From Actinomyces ruminicola (GTDB lineage: Bacteria; Actinomycetota; Actinomycetes; Actinomycetales; Actinomycetaceae): a DNA stretch of 64,000 nt. The notes under the pieces were generated by a model. It was given only the letters and a program-made list of their open reading frames with translations, was not told the DNA's origin and ran no database searches. A program made the translations under genes and the position numbers. Every line of letters starts with the position of its first letter. Position 1 is the first letter of the stretch. Positions 37,203 through 45,656 of this stretch are shown in pieces. The stretch lies in the NCBI RefSeq assembly GCF_900103885.1, contig NZ_FNIM01000001.1, positions 186,001 through 250,000 of the forward strand, in the 5' to 3' direction.

Positions 37203-38174
37203 TCAGGCAAGGGTCGTCCGCCCGACCAGTTCCACCGGCCCGGTCAGCACCAGCGCCGTCTCCTCCACCAGGGGCTCGGCGCCCACGTGCACACCGACCT
37301 GGCCGGTAGTCAGGGTCAGCAGGTAGTCCGCGGGTGCCCCGTCCCCGGTCCACTCGCGCAGGGCGACCGCTGCCGCGCCGCAGCCCTCAGCGCTGTTGTG
37401 GGGCGTGCCTGTTCCCGCGGCCAGCACCCGCACTCGGGCCAGGCCCACACGCCTACCGGTGTCCGGGTCGACGTCCTCCCCCAGTGGCACCACCAGCTCC
37501 AGGGTCGGGACCACGTTCGGTGCAGGCGTGTAGGCGACTGCCTCGCCGGCATCCACTGCGCACTGGTCAACGGCGTCCAGCTCAGCCTCCTCGGACAGGG
37601 CGACGACGGCATGCCGACCGGACAGGTCCAGGCTGAGCGCCGCCCGCTCCCCCTCCAGGCCGGGGATGCGCACCGCAGTGTCCCAGCCCTCGGCTGCCGG
37701 GTCTGCAGCCGGGTCGTTCACGGCGGCCAGGCGGGCGGGTCCGGTATCCACGGCCCACAGCGGGCCGAGGCGGGTGATGGTGCGGGCGCCGCCGCGGGTG
37801 CCGACAGTGACCGAGTCGCCGTCGGCCAGGGGCATCAGCCCCTCGGCGTCCAGGACGGCCGCCAGCAGGCGGCAGGCGTCGCCGTAGGCCGCCGCAGTGC
37901 CGGCGGCCGGGGTGCCGGCGGCCGAGTAGTAATCCAGGAACCATTCCGCCTCGGGGACGGCGGCGCGGAAGGCCTCGGTGCCGGGCAGGGCCGCGGTGCG
38001 CACCACCCGCACCAGTCCGTCGGCCCCCAGACCGGTGTGCCGGTCGCAGACGGCGGCCACGTCGGGGGCGGAGACGGCGACCTCACACTCGGGGTCGACG
38101 AGCAGGAGCAGGTCGTTGCCGGTCGCGTAGCCCTTGATGAGCGCACGGCCCGACAGGCCGGGGGCAATGGTCAT
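37203..38174 (-). CDS. dapF: Diaminopimelate epimerase homologue lacking the first catalytic Cys
   Basis: 323 residues with DapF landmarks: an N-terminal GYATGNDLLLL, CDRHTGLGADGL (residues 43-54), and near the C-terminus HNSAEGCGAAAVAL, which keeps the second catalytic Cys. The first active-site block is degenerate. Where the family reads N-A-D-G-x-x-A-E-M-C-G-N-G, this protein has SAAGTPAAGTAAAYG (84-98), and ungapped alignment puts Thr93 at the catalytic Cys. Racemisation by the known two-Cys mechanism should fail, so the protein may be inactive or altered. TATGGT-N6-ATG at the start suggests a leaderless transcript. miaA ends 34 bp upstream on the same strand. Confidence 0.82.
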   Translation of the reverse strand: MTIAPGLSGRALIKGYATGNDLLLLVDPECEVAVSAPDVAAVCDRHTGLGADGLVRVVRTAALPGTEAFRAAVPEAEWFLDYYSAAGTPAAGTAAAYGDACRLLAAVLDAEGLMPLADGDSVTVGTRGGARTITRLGPLWAVDTGPARLAAVNDPAADPAAEGWDTAVRIPGLEGERAALSLDLSGRHAVVALSEEAELDAVDQCAVDAGEAVAYTPAPNVVPTLELVVPLGEDVDPDTGRRVGLARVRVLAAGTGTPHNSAEGCGAAAVALREWTGDGAPADYLLTLTTGQVGVHVGAEPLVEETALVLTGPVELVGRTTLA

Positions 38175-38208
38175 GGGCACACCATATTGCCCAAATCGCC
38201 TGAACCGC

Positions 38209-39291
38209 CTAATCGCTTTGCCGGGACTGTCGCCGTCCGGCCGGGCCATCCTGATCGGCCGCTCGCACGAGCCGTGCCGCCTGGGCGACCACGCGCTCGC
38301 GCTCCCCGGGGGCCCAGGTGCCAGCGGCGGCGGTGACGTCCAGCCAGTGGACGCGCGGATCGCGGCGGAACCACTTGATCTGCCGGGAGGCGAGCTTGCG
38401 GGTGGCGGCGGCGGTGGCGGAAACAGCCTCCGACATGGACATACGTCCCTCGAGGACGGCGATGGCCTGGGCATAGCCGATGGCACGCGGGGCGGTAGGC
38501 CCCTCCCGCAGTCCGGCCGCCAGCAGCGATTCGGTCTCCTCCAGCAGCCCGGAGGCGAACATGGCCTCCGCGCGGGCGTCAATGCGGGCGTCCAGGACGG
38601 CACGGTCCCAGCGCAGCGCCAGGTGGACGGTGGGGACCAGGTCCGCGTAGCGGGGCAGGGAGGCGGAGAAGGGCCGACCGGTGAGCCGCACCACCTCCAG
38701 TGCCCGCACAATGCGGCGAGTGTTCGCAGGCTCGATGCGCTCGGCCGCGACCGGGTCTACCCGCTGCAGTTCCTGCCACAGCGCTGCGGCACCCTCACGG
38801 CGGGCGCGGTCCTCCAGGGCGGCCCGCACGTCGGGGTCGGTGCCGGGGAAGTCGAGGGCGTCGGTTACGGCACGCACGTACAGGCCGGAGCCGCCCACGA
38901 TGACGGGCCGGTTGCCACGGGCGGTGATGGACCGCAGGTCGGCGCGGGCGTGGGTCTGGTAGGAGGCGACGTTGGCCTCTTGCCGCACATCCAGCACGTC
39001 GAGCTGGTGGTGGGGGTAGCCGCGCCGCTCGGCGGCGGTCAGTTTGGCGGTGCCGATGTCCATGCCGCGGTAGAGCTGGAAGGCATCCGCGTTGACCATC
39101 TCGGCACGGCCGCCCAGCGCGTCGGCCAGGTCCAGGGCGAGCGCGGACTTGCCGGTGGCGGTGGGCCCCACTACGGCCACTTGTACCGGCGGGTGGGGGA
39201 GGTCGTCGGCGGGCGGCCCGAGTGGCTCCGTCTGCGCCCGCGGCAGGTCTTCCCGGAGGCTGGGGTCCGGGACCCGATGCTGCGCGCTCAC
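38209..39291 (-). CDS. miaA: tRNA dimethylallyltransferase
   Basis: Adds a dimethylallyl group to A37 of tRNAs reading UNN codons; MiaB, encoded at 42146, acts on its product. 360 residues. The P-loop is GPTATGKS (42-49). NADAFQLYRGMDIGTAKLT, GGSGLYVRAV, RRIVRALEV and RQIKWFRRD are family signatures. The 40-residue N-terminal extension is disordered. The start GTG overlaps the stop of the upstream YbjN-type gene by 4 bp (GTGA). It belongs to an operon of two YbjN-type genes, miaA and probably dapF. Confidence 0.95.
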   Translation of the reverse strand: MSAQHRVPDPSLREDLPRAQTEPLGPPADDLPHPPVQVAVVGPTATGKSALALDLADALGGRAEMVNADAFQLYRGMDIGTAKLTAAERRGYPHHQLDVLDVRQEANVASYQTHARADLRSITARGNRPVIVGGSGLYVRAVTDALDFPGTDPDVRAALEDRARREGAAALWQELQRVDPVAAERIEPANTRRIVRALEVVRLTGRPFSASLPRYADLVPTVHLALRWDRAVLDARIDARAEAMFASGLLEETESLLAAGLREGPTAPRAIGYAQAIAVLEGRMSMSEAVSATAAATRKLASRQIKWFRRDPRVHWLDVTAAAGTWAPGERERVVAQAARLVRAADQDGPAGRRQSRQSD

Positions 39292-39986
39292 AGGTCGGGC
39301 AGCAGGGGTCGGACCTGGCTGAGCGCCTGGGTACAGGCCGACAGGGCGGTATCCAGGTGCAGGCGCAGCTGTGCATCGGTGATGCCCGGCTGCATCCCCA
39401 CCAGGTAAGTGGCACGCACCAGTGGGCCGGCCGGGGTGTCCACCAGGGCTACGGTCGGGAAGTACTTGTCACGGTTCCAGTCGTTGACGGATGCGGCCAA
39501 CTCGTCACGATCCCCCACCGCGGCCGGCTTGTCCCAGTCGCCGGAGACGAGCAGCCAGTCCGCGTGCCCCTCGGGGATCTCGATGACAAAGGGGAAGCCG
39601 TCCCAGGTGCCCAGCAGGCAGACGTGCTCCTCCTCGCGGTGGCGGCGCACCCCGTAGCCCATGGGACCGGTCAGCATGGCCTCAATCCGCTCCAGCGTCA
39701 GTGGGGCCGTTGTCTCGCCGTCGGGGCGGGCCGTTGCGGCGCGGCGGGCGGTGTCCCGTGCACCCGAGTCCGCCGCAGTTGAGGCGGTCATGGATCGCTC
39801 GGGATAGTCGATGTCGAAATCGGACAGCTCCACCGGCCGCGGCCGCCGCAGCCTACGACCGGCTTGCCGCGAGCCGTGCCGGCCGTCGGCTGAGCTGTCT
39901 TGCCCGGCCGGGACGCGCTGGTCCCAGGACTTGGCGAACAGCCGGGCGATGAAGTCCGTCCACCGCCGGCCCGGACGGCGGCTCAC
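39288..39986 (-). CDS. YbjN-domain protein, second of a pair
   Basis: 232 residues. The N-terminal 100 residues are basic and disordered (RRPGRRWTDFIARLFAKSW). The C-terminal 130 residues form a YbjN-like domain (TLERIEAMLTGPMGYGVRR, FVIEIPEGHADWLLVSGDW, ASVNDWNRDKYFPTVAL, ITDAQLRLHLDTALSACTQ). YbjN relatives are type III secretion chaperone-like folds of unclear role. The GTG at 39986 overlaps the stop of the first YbjN-type gene (GTGA), and the 3' end overlaps miaA in the same way, so all three are translationally coupled. Confidence 0.82.
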   Translation of the reverse strand: MSRRPGRRWTDFIARLFAKSWDQRVPAGQDSSADGRHGSRQAGRRLRRPRPVELSDFDIDYPERSMTASTAADSGARDTARRAATARPDGETTAPLTLERIEAMLTGPMGYGVRRHREEEHVCLLGTWDGFPFVIEIPEGHADWLLVSGDWDKPAAVGDRDELAASVNDWNRDKYFPTVALVDTPAGPLVRATYLVGMQPGITDAQLRLHLDTALSACTQALSQVRPLLPDL

Positions 39987-40456
39987 GGTTCCAGCCTTCC
40001 GCGAATCGGGTCGGGGAACACGTTCTCCGCCTCCCGCATGAGGGCGACGATCAGCCGGCAGCCGGTGAAGATGAAGTCCTCCAGCTGCGCATCGGTCATG
40101 CCGGCGGCAAGCGGGTAGGTGACCTCGCCGTGCAGGCGCACCACTCCGCCGTCGGCAATGGTCAGGTAGGCCTTGGGGCCGATGCGGGTGGCGTTCCAGT
40201 CCTCCACCAACCGGCGCAACTCGGCCAAGTGCTCGGTGTCGGCAATGCGGTGCCAAACACCGCGCAGCTGCAGGGCGCGGTCGCCCTGGAAGATGGCGTG
40301 AACGGTGACGTAACGCCAGGGGATGCCGATATCGCCCTCGTCGTCGAGGAAGAAGCGCAGGCCCAGGCGGCGCACGCAGTCCATGACGCGATCCACGTCG
40401 ACGGGCGCCGGGGTGGCGGGAGCGTCGGCGGCGCTTGCGGGTCCGGGCTGCGGCAT
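39983..40456 (-). CDS. YbjN-domain protein, first of a pair
   Basis: 157 residues, almost wholly one YbjN-like domain: VDRVMDCVRRLGLRFFLDDEGDIG, FQGDRALQLRGVWHR, LRRLVEDWNATRIGPKAYL and GMTDAQLEDFIFTGCRLI. The paired W-N-x-x-(K/R) and M-T-D-A-Q-L motifs recur in the next gene, showing a duplication. TAGGCT then GGAGGC immediately precede the ATG, which suits a leaderless transcript better than a ribosome binding site because the GGAGG is only 1 nt from the start. It is the first gene of the miaA operon. Confidence 0.82.
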   Translation of the reverse strand: MPQPGPASAADAPATPAPVDVDRVMDCVRRLGLRFFLDDEGDIGIPWRYVTVHAIFQGDRALQLRGVWHRIADTEHLAELRRLVEDWNATRIGPKAYLTIADGGVVRLHGEVTYPLAAGMTDAQLEDFIFTGCRLIVALMREAENVFPDPIRGRLEP

Positions 40457-40544
40457 GCCTCCAGCCTAACCGGCGAGTCGAGTGTTTCCCACGCGCCTTT
40501 GCTGACGATGAGCTGAGCACCGTCCTTCCCCACCCACCCAAGCA

Positions 40545-40676
40545 GTCAGGCAGCGGTGGCGGCGTCGGCGGCCTGCGCGGCAATGGCGTCGACGGTGTCG
40601 TTGAAGACGGCCGAGGCCTTGGAGGTGCCGGTCGAGGCGTGGCCCGCGAAGGAGACGTCGGTCGAAGTTACGTCCC
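40545..40676 (-). pseudogene. Possible 3' gene remnant next to a family B repeat
   Basis: On the minus strand this stretch reads VTSTDVSFAGHASTGTSKA and SAVFNDTVDAIAAQAADAA to a TGA, a natural-looking protein C-terminus with no start or upstream part. It begins directly at the single family B repeat unit (40658-40680). The parent protein is not recognised. It could be chance, but the composition resembles coding DNA. Confidence 0.4.
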
Positions 40677-40680
40677 CAGG
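40658..40680. repeat. Single 23-bp repeat unit, family B
   Basis: TCGGTCGAAGTTACGTCCCC plus AGG matches the tandem unit at 17281-17349 with few changes. Read on the minus strand it supplies the TAA stop of the GntR regulator at 40668, as the left array at 17281 supplies the stop of the polymerase gene. Confidence 0.75.
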
Positions 40681-41051
40681 TCCGCCGATGGCCGAGGATC
40701 GTGCAGCAGGCAGTCCTGCACAGCTGCCACGATCTGCTCGTCAGTGAGCCCGAGTCCACGCATACCGGTGACGCAGTAGGCCGCCAGCTCAGCGGCGCTG
40801 CGCCCGCCCGCGGGCGCGAGCGGTGCGACGATCGTGCCGGTGCGCCGGTTGGTGCGGACCAGGCCGGCCTGCTCGAGCTCTCGGTAGGCTCGGGCGACGG
40901 TCCCCGGAGCGACCCCGAGGTCCGCCGCGAGCCGACGTACCGAGGGCAGTCTCGCCCCGACGTCGAGGTCCCCCGCAACGATCTGCGCCCTCAACTGGTC
41001 CCGGATCTGCTCGAAGGGGGGCGTCTGATCGGAGGCGTCGACGGTCAGCAC
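40668..41051 (-). CDS. GntR-family regulator, YtrA type
   Basis: 127 residues: a winged helix-turn-helix (PPFEQIRDQLRAQIVAG, LPSVRRLAADLGVAPGTVARA) with only a short C-terminal helical tail, the YtrA layout. These repressors usually control membrane proteins or transporters in their own operon, and here a membrane protein gene overlaps the start by 7 bp upstream. The TAA stop lies in a family B repeat unit. A 33-bp imperfect palindrome upstream of the membrane protein gene is a likely operator. Confidence 0.88.
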   Translation of the reverse strand: MLTVDASDQTPPFEQIRDQLRAQIVAGDLDVGARLPSVRRLAADLGVAPGTVARAYRELEQAGLVRTNRRTGTIVAPLAPAGGRSAAELAAYCVTGMRGLGLTDEQIVAAVQDCLLHDPRPSADLGT

Positions 41052-41995
41052 GCCCGGCCCCCCTGCGCCGACGCCGAGAGGTCATGGTCGCGCCACAGCC
41101 CCAGGGAGGGGTTGCGCACTCGCCGCCCACGCCGCCACGGCACGAGGATCACCGCCCAGCACACGAGCCCCACGAGCAGGGCGGCAAGCCCCAGGAGCGC
41201 GGTCAGCTCCATCCCCCGGGCGCGCACCTCCGGGGCGATCAGCCAGGTGGCGGAGGTCCCGAGGACAACCAGGGTCGCCAGGAGACCGGTGCCGACGACC
41301 ACGTCAAGCACTCCCCTGACGGCGCCCGAGCGCAGTGCATCATCCCAGGCTAGCTCGAGGTCGCTGTGGGCTCGCTGGGGACGATCGGCCAGGACCACTG
41401 CGAGCCGCAGGCAGAGGATCTCCGCCACGCCCACGCACACCCCTGCGGCGATGACTGCCGCGGGCACCAGCCACCCGCCGTCCGGGCGCAGCGGGGTCAG
41501 CGCCCACACCCCCAGGGCGGCGATGCAGGCGATGGCGGTGGCCAGGACCGACAGGAGCGCCGCACGACGGTCCCAGCGATCGCAGTACTCCCTCCAGGTC
41601 GTGGCCCGGGCGCGCGCCACCCGGGGTGCGGTGGGGAGGGGATCGGCCACCTCCCGCATAAGGCCGACGATCGCGCCGGTCGCATGTCCAAGCGCAGTCG
41701 CCAGGAGCGTGATCAGCGGCACGACGTGGGCGGCACCGACCGCCTGCGCCGCCACGGCCATCGCGACGCCCGCCGCCCAGCCGCCCCAGCCCCAGGCGAT
41801 GGCGGCACGCGACCGCAGACGCAGGCGCGAGAGCACCTGCTGCCGAAGGTCGGGCGGCAGCGCGAGCCCCTGTCCGGCTAGGTAGTCCTCGGTGCGTTGA
41901 TCCCGGCCAGAGCCGGGGCCGTCCCGGAGCGCGCTCGCGGCGGGCAGCTGGAATACGACGGCGGCGACGAGCACCCATATGACGAATGCCGACAT
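41045..41995 (-). CDS. Multi-pass membrane protein co-transcribed with a YtrA-type regulator
   Basis: 316 residues with about seven hydrophobic segments: one at the N-terminus (FVIWVLVAAVVFQLPAAS), a pair at about 65-115, a pair around 150-200, and a pair near 235-290. Soluble loops are basic. I do not recognise the family; it is not an ABC permease by any motif I can see. AGGAGGTCGAG precedes the ATG. Given the regulator, a role in envelope stress or export is plausible but unproven. Confidence 0.75.
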   Translation of the reverse strand: MSAFVIWVLVAAVVFQLPAASALRDGPGSGRDQRTEDYLAGQGLALPPDLRQQVLSRLRLRSRAAIAWGWGGWAAGVAMAVAAQAVGAAHVVPLITLLATALGHATGAIVGLMREVADPLPTAPRVARARATTWREYCDRWDRRAALLSVLATAIACIAALGVWALTPLRPDGGWLVPAAVIAAGVCVGVAEILCLRLAVVLADRPQRAHSDLELAWDDALRSGAVRGVLDVVVGTGLLATLVVLGTSATWLIAPEVRARGMELTALLGLAALLVGLVCWAVILVPWRRGRRVRNPSLGLWRDHDLSASAQGGRAC

Positions 41996-42010
41996 CTCGA
42001 CCTCCTACTC

Positions 42011-42043
42011 GGTGTATCAATACACTCAGTGTGTCAGTACACC
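42011..42043 (-). promoter_or_regulatory. Palindromic operator before the YtrA-type operon
   Basis: A 33-bp imperfect palindrome with arms GGTGTA ... TACACC and an inner ACACT-C-AGTGT lies 15 bp upstream of the membrane protein start. Its position at the expected promoter suggests binding by the GntR protein encoded at the end of the operon. Confidence 0.75.
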
Positions 42044-42145
42044 GCGAGCGCGTCAACTCCCGCAGGCCCGCCCATCAACTCAAGCCGCGCACGGTGCGCG
42101 CTCTCAAGGCATCACCATTCCTGGTCGTGAAGCGGCGCAGGCGGC

Positions 42146-43825
42146 CTAGCGCGTCCCGTGCGCCCCGGGACGGATCGTCGGCATGCCGATGGCCACGGGC
42201 GCCGCGTCCGGCTCGAGCTCCGCGCGGGCCTCGCGGCGCCGCCGCTCCCAGGCGTCCCCGGCCCGGGTGCGCCGCACCTCGAACAGGGCGGGGCCGTCGT
42301 CCAGCCAGATGCGGTCCCCGGCGCTTAGCCCCGCACCATCCGCAAGCGTCCCGCCAGCTCCGGCACCGCAGCGGGCAGAGTCGGCAATGAGGTTGTGGGG
42401 GGCGCCGTGCGTAACGCGTACGGTGAGCATGTCCCCGGGCCGCGGAGCCCCGGCGGCGTAGTCATCCGCCGCCAGTCCCACGGGCAGGGCGGCATGCACC
42501 AGGCGGTTGTCATCGGCGCGCCCGGAGATGCGCGCCGTGGCCTGGTCGCGGCGCCCCTCGCCCTCGGCCACGAGGATCTCGACGACGCGTCCCTCCTGGC
42601 GCTCGTTCTCCTCCTGGGTGATACGGCGGACGAGCTCATCCAGCCGGGCGTAGCGCTCCTTGACCACCTCCGCGGGCACCTGGTCGGGCATGCCCGCAGC
42701 CGGGGTGCCCGGGCGCGGGGAGAACTCGAAGGTGAAGGCGGAGGCGAAGCGGGCCTGCTCGACTACGTCAAGGGTGGCCTGGAAGTCCGCCTCGGTCTCC
42801 CCGGGGAAGCCGACGATCAGGTCGGTGGTGATCGCGGCCTGCGGCATCCGGTCGCGCACGCGCTCGAGAATGCTCAAGAACCGCTTGGTGCGGTAGGAGC
42901 GCCGCATGGCCCGCAGGACCCGGTCCGCCCCGGACTGCAGCGGCATGTGCAGGCTGGGCATGACTGCGGGCGTCTCGGCCATGGCGTCAATGACGTCGTC
43001 GGTGAAGGCCGCCGGGTGGGGGCTGGTGAAGCGCACCCGCTCGATACCCTCCACCCTCCCGGCGGCGCGCAGCAGGCCGGCGAAGGCGCCGCGCTCGCCG
43101 AAGCCGACACCGTAGGAGTTGACGTTCTGCCCGAGCAGGGTGACCTCAATGGCACCCTGGGCAGCCACGGCCTGGATCTCGGCCAGGATGTCACCGGGGC
43201 GCCGGTCGCGCTGCTTGCCGCGCAGGGAGGGCACGATGCAGAAGGTACAGGTGTTGTTGCAGCCCACCGCGATGGACACCCAGGCGGCGTAGGGGGACTC
43301 GCGCCGAGTGGGCAGCGTGGAGGGGAAGACCTTCAGGGACTCCTCGATCTCCACGGCAGCTTCCCGGTTGTGGCGGGAGCGGTCCAGCAGTGCGGGCAGC
43401 ACGTCGATGTTGTGGGTGCCGAAGACGACGTCGACCCACGGGGCCCGCTCGACGATCCCCTCCCCCATCTGCTGGGCCAGGCAGCCGGCCACGGCGATCT
43501 GCATGCCCGGGCGCTCCCGCTTGACGGCGGCGAGCTGGCCGAGGTTGCCGAACAGGCGCGTAGCGGCGTTCTCCCGCACGGAGCAGGTGTTGATGATGAC
43601 GACATCCGCACCGCCGTCGCCGGCGGCCGTGGCGCGCGCCGCGACCTCGGGAACGTCCTCGGCGCGGCGGTAGCCTGCCTGCTCCAGCAGGCCGGCCATG
43701 TGCTCGGAGTCGTGGACGTTCATCTGGCAGCCAAGGGTGCGCACGTGGTAGGTGCGGGGCAGGCCCGCGCCCCGTGTCCGCTCGTTCGGGGATGCGATGC
43801 TGGTAGGCGTGGCGGTCGTAGTCAT
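42146..43825 (-). CDS. miaB: tRNA-2-methylthio-N6-dimethylallyladenosine synthase
   Basis: 559-residue radical-SAM methylthiotransferase acting on i6A37 of tRNA. The N-terminal cluster ligands are Cys33 ([11 protein letters not shown]), the Cys of NTCSVREN and that of VAGCLAQQ. The radical-SAM motif is [27 protein letters not shown] and a C-terminal TRAM region follow. The ATG at 43825 is preceded by TACACT and 7 nt (leaderless pattern). The C-terminal tail after TRAM is longer than usual, about 50 charged residues. Confidence 0.95.
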   Translation of the reverse strand: MTTTATPTSIASPNERTRGAGLPRTYHVRTLGCQMNVHDSEHMAGLLEQAGYRRAEDVPEVAARATAAGDGGADVVIINTCSVRENAATRLFGNLGQLAAVKRERPGMQIAVAGCLAQQMGEGIVERAPWVDVVFGTHNIDVLPALLDRSRHNREAAVEIEESLKVFPSTLPTRRESPYAAWVSIAVGCNNTCTFCIVPSLRGKQRDRRPGDILAEIQAVAAQGAIEVTLLGQNVNSYGVGFGERGAFAGLLRAAGRVEGIERVRFTSPHPAAFTDDVIDAMAETPAVMPSLHMPLQSGADRVLRAMRRSYRTKRFLSILERVRDRMPQAAITTDLIVGFPGETEADFQATLDVVEQARFASAFTFEFSPRPGTPAAGMPDQVPAEVVKERYARLDELVRRITQEENERQEGRVVEILVAEGEGRRDQATARISGRADDNRLVHAALPVGLAADDYAAGAPRPGDMLTVRVTHGAPHNLIADSARCGAGAGGTLADGAGLSAGDRIWLDDGPALFEVRRTRAGDAWERRRREARAELEPDAAPVAIGMPTIRPGAHGTR

Positions 43826-43927
43826 CGCGGGCAGTGTAGGCCCGTCGGGCACCCGGATCGACGTCCGGGCTGTGGACCTGGGGCGCACGGCGGGCACCCG
43901 GCCGCCCATTCCGGTGCGGCGGACGGC

Positions 43928-45430
43928 TCAGCGACGTCGCTGGGCGAGGCGGGCATCGTGCTCCGCGGCGGCGGCGAATGCCGCTCCCGGTGCGGCCACC
44001 GAGCCGAAGCTGGCCAGGTCGCGGCGGAAGACGACGGCGGCGAACCAGTCCATCATGATGCGCACCTTCCGGTTCAGGGTCGGCATGGCGTAGACGTGAT
44101 AGCCGCGATGCGCGGTCCACGCCATGAATCCGCGCAGGTTGTGGCCCATAATGCGGGCCACTCCCTTGCCGATTCCCAGGGAGGCGACCGTGCCGAGGTT
44201 CTCGTGCCGGTAGGAGGACAGCTGCGGGCTCTCGCCGGACTCCGCCGTCAGCGCCGCAACCAGGTTGCCGGCCAGTACCTTCGCCTGCCGAACGGCGTGC
44301 TGCGCGGTGGGGGCGCAGGTGGCCTCCGGGTCGGCACTGGTCAGGTCCGGTACGGCGGCGCAGTCTCCGGCGGCCCAGGCGCCGTCCACGACGACGCCGT
44401 CACGAGCCACCTGCAGCGTGGGCCGGGCGGTGACGCGGCCGCGAGCATCAATCGGCAGGTCGGAGTCGGCCAGCACCGGCGCGGCCTTGACCCCGGCGGT
44501 CCACACGATGGTGTCGGCGTCGAACTCGCTGCCGTCGGACAGGACCACGTGCCCGTCCACGCAGGAGTTCAGGAAGGTGGACAGGCGCACGTCGATGTCA
44601 CGCTCGCGCAGCTGCTGGAGGCCGTAGCCGGACAGCTCCTCGGTGAGCTCCGGCAGGATGCGCCGGGTGCCCTCCACCAGCACGAAGTGCACGTCCTCCT
44701 GCTCGATGCTGGGGATCTTGGCGACGGCGGCACGCGCCATGTCCTCCAGCTCGGCGATCGCCTCGACGCCGGCGAATCCGCCGCCCACGAACACGAAGGT
44801 GAGCAGGCGGCGGCGTCGGGCGTGGTCCCAGGTGGAGGCGGCGTCCTCGATGCGGGAGAGCACCCGGTTGCGCAGGGCAAGGGCCTCCTCCACCTGCTTG
44901 AAGCCGAGGGCCTGCTCGGCCAGCCCGGGGATGGGCAGGGTACGGGCCTCGGCGCCGAGGGCCAGCACCAGCTGGTCATAGGCGAGCGGGTACGGCTCGG
45001 GGGCCACTAGCGTGGACTCGGGCACCGGGGGCGTGATGGTGATGGTGCGGCCGGCGTGATCGATGCCGGCGACCGAGCCGGTGATGATGGTGATGCCGTC
45101 CAGGCTGCGCCGGTGTGGGGCCACGACGTGCCGGGGCTGGATGGAGCCGGCGGCCACCTCCGGGAGGAATGGCTGGTAGGTCATGTACGGCCGCGGGTCG
45201 ACGACGGCGATCTCCACCTCGTCGGTGTTCAGCCGCCTCCGCAGCTCCCTGGCAGTGGTGAAGCCGACGTAGCCGCCCCCGGCTATGACCACGCGCGGCG
45301 GCCGGTGGCGGTCGGGGCCGACGGCGACGGCGGGCACGTGCGGGCGGGCCGGACGGGCGGAAAGGGCGAGCGCGGCGCCAGCAGCGGCGAGGCCCACGGT
45401 GCCCAGTGCGATGGCGACAGGACGTCTCAT
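43928..45430 (-). CDS. ndh: Type II NADH dehydrogenase
   Basis: 500-residue membrane-associated flavoprotein passing electrons from NADH to quinone without proton pumping. The FAD motif is VVIAGGGYVGFTTAREL (about 47-63), the NADH motif is FVFVGGGFAGVEAIAELEDM (about 213-232), and AAGDCAAVPD is the second FAD contact. An N-terminal hydrophobic segment (VAIALGTVGLAAAGAALAL) is an unusual extra anchor. The C-terminal KVRIMMDWFAAVVF is the amphipathic membrane contact. TACATT-N6-ATG marks the start. The palindrome at 45440-45455 overlaps that -10 box. Confidence 0.93.
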   Translation of the reverse strand: MRRPVAIALGTVGLAAAGAALALSARPARPHVPAVAVGPDRHRPPRVVIAGGGYVGFTTARELRRRLNTDEVEIAVVDPRPYMTYQPFLPEVAAGSIQPRHVVAPHRRSLDGITIITGSVAGIDHAGRTITITPPVPESTLVAPEPYPLAYDQLVLALGAEARTLPIPGLAEQALGFKQVEEALALRNRVLSRIEDAASTWDHARRRRLLTFVFVGGGFAGVEAIAELEDMARAAVAKIPSIEQEDVHFVLVEGTRRILPELTEELSGYGLQQLRERDIDVRLSTFLNSCVDGHVVLSDGSEFDADTIVWTAGVKAAPVLADSDLPIDARGRVTARPTLQVARDGVVVDGAWAAGDCAAVPDLTSADPEATCAPTAQHAVRQAKVLAGNLVAALTAESGESPQLSSYRHENLGTVASLGIGKGVARIMGHNLRGFMAWTAHRGYHVYAMPTLNRKVRIMMDWFAAVVFRRDLASFGSVAAPGAAFAAAAEHDARLAQRRR

Positions 45431-45439
45431 AGGAGAAAT

Positions 45440-45455
45440 GTAAGGGTTGCCTTAC
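45440..45455 (-). promoter_or_regulatory. Palindrome over the ndh promoter
   Basis: GTAAGG-CAAC-CCTTAC, read on the minus strand, overlaps the TACATT -10 box of ndh. It resembles half of a DtxR/IdeR-type iron box but is shorter, so metal control is only a guess. Confidence 0.55.
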
Positions 45456-45620
45456 GTAAGAGGGAAGCGGCGCCTGCGCCACCTCCCATGATTCGCCTCA
45501 CATCCCCGCGCCGGCACGCCGCAGCCGACGCCAGCGAGAAGCCGCAGCGCCAGCCACCGCACCTGCACCGGGGCCCGTGTGCAGGCCTTGCCACGACAGG
45601 CGCGCTCCCACCTAGACTGG

Positions 45621-45649
45621 TCTTTGTCCCATTCCTTGACCCAAGGTTA
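45621..45649 (+). promoter_or_regulatory. Promoter of the lipoprotein gene
   Basis: TTTGTC and TTATAA separated by 18 bp end just before AAAGAAATG of the lipoprotein start at 45657. The TTATAA hexamer stands out in this GC-rich sequence. Confidence 0.5.
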
Positions 45650-45656
45650 TAAAGAA

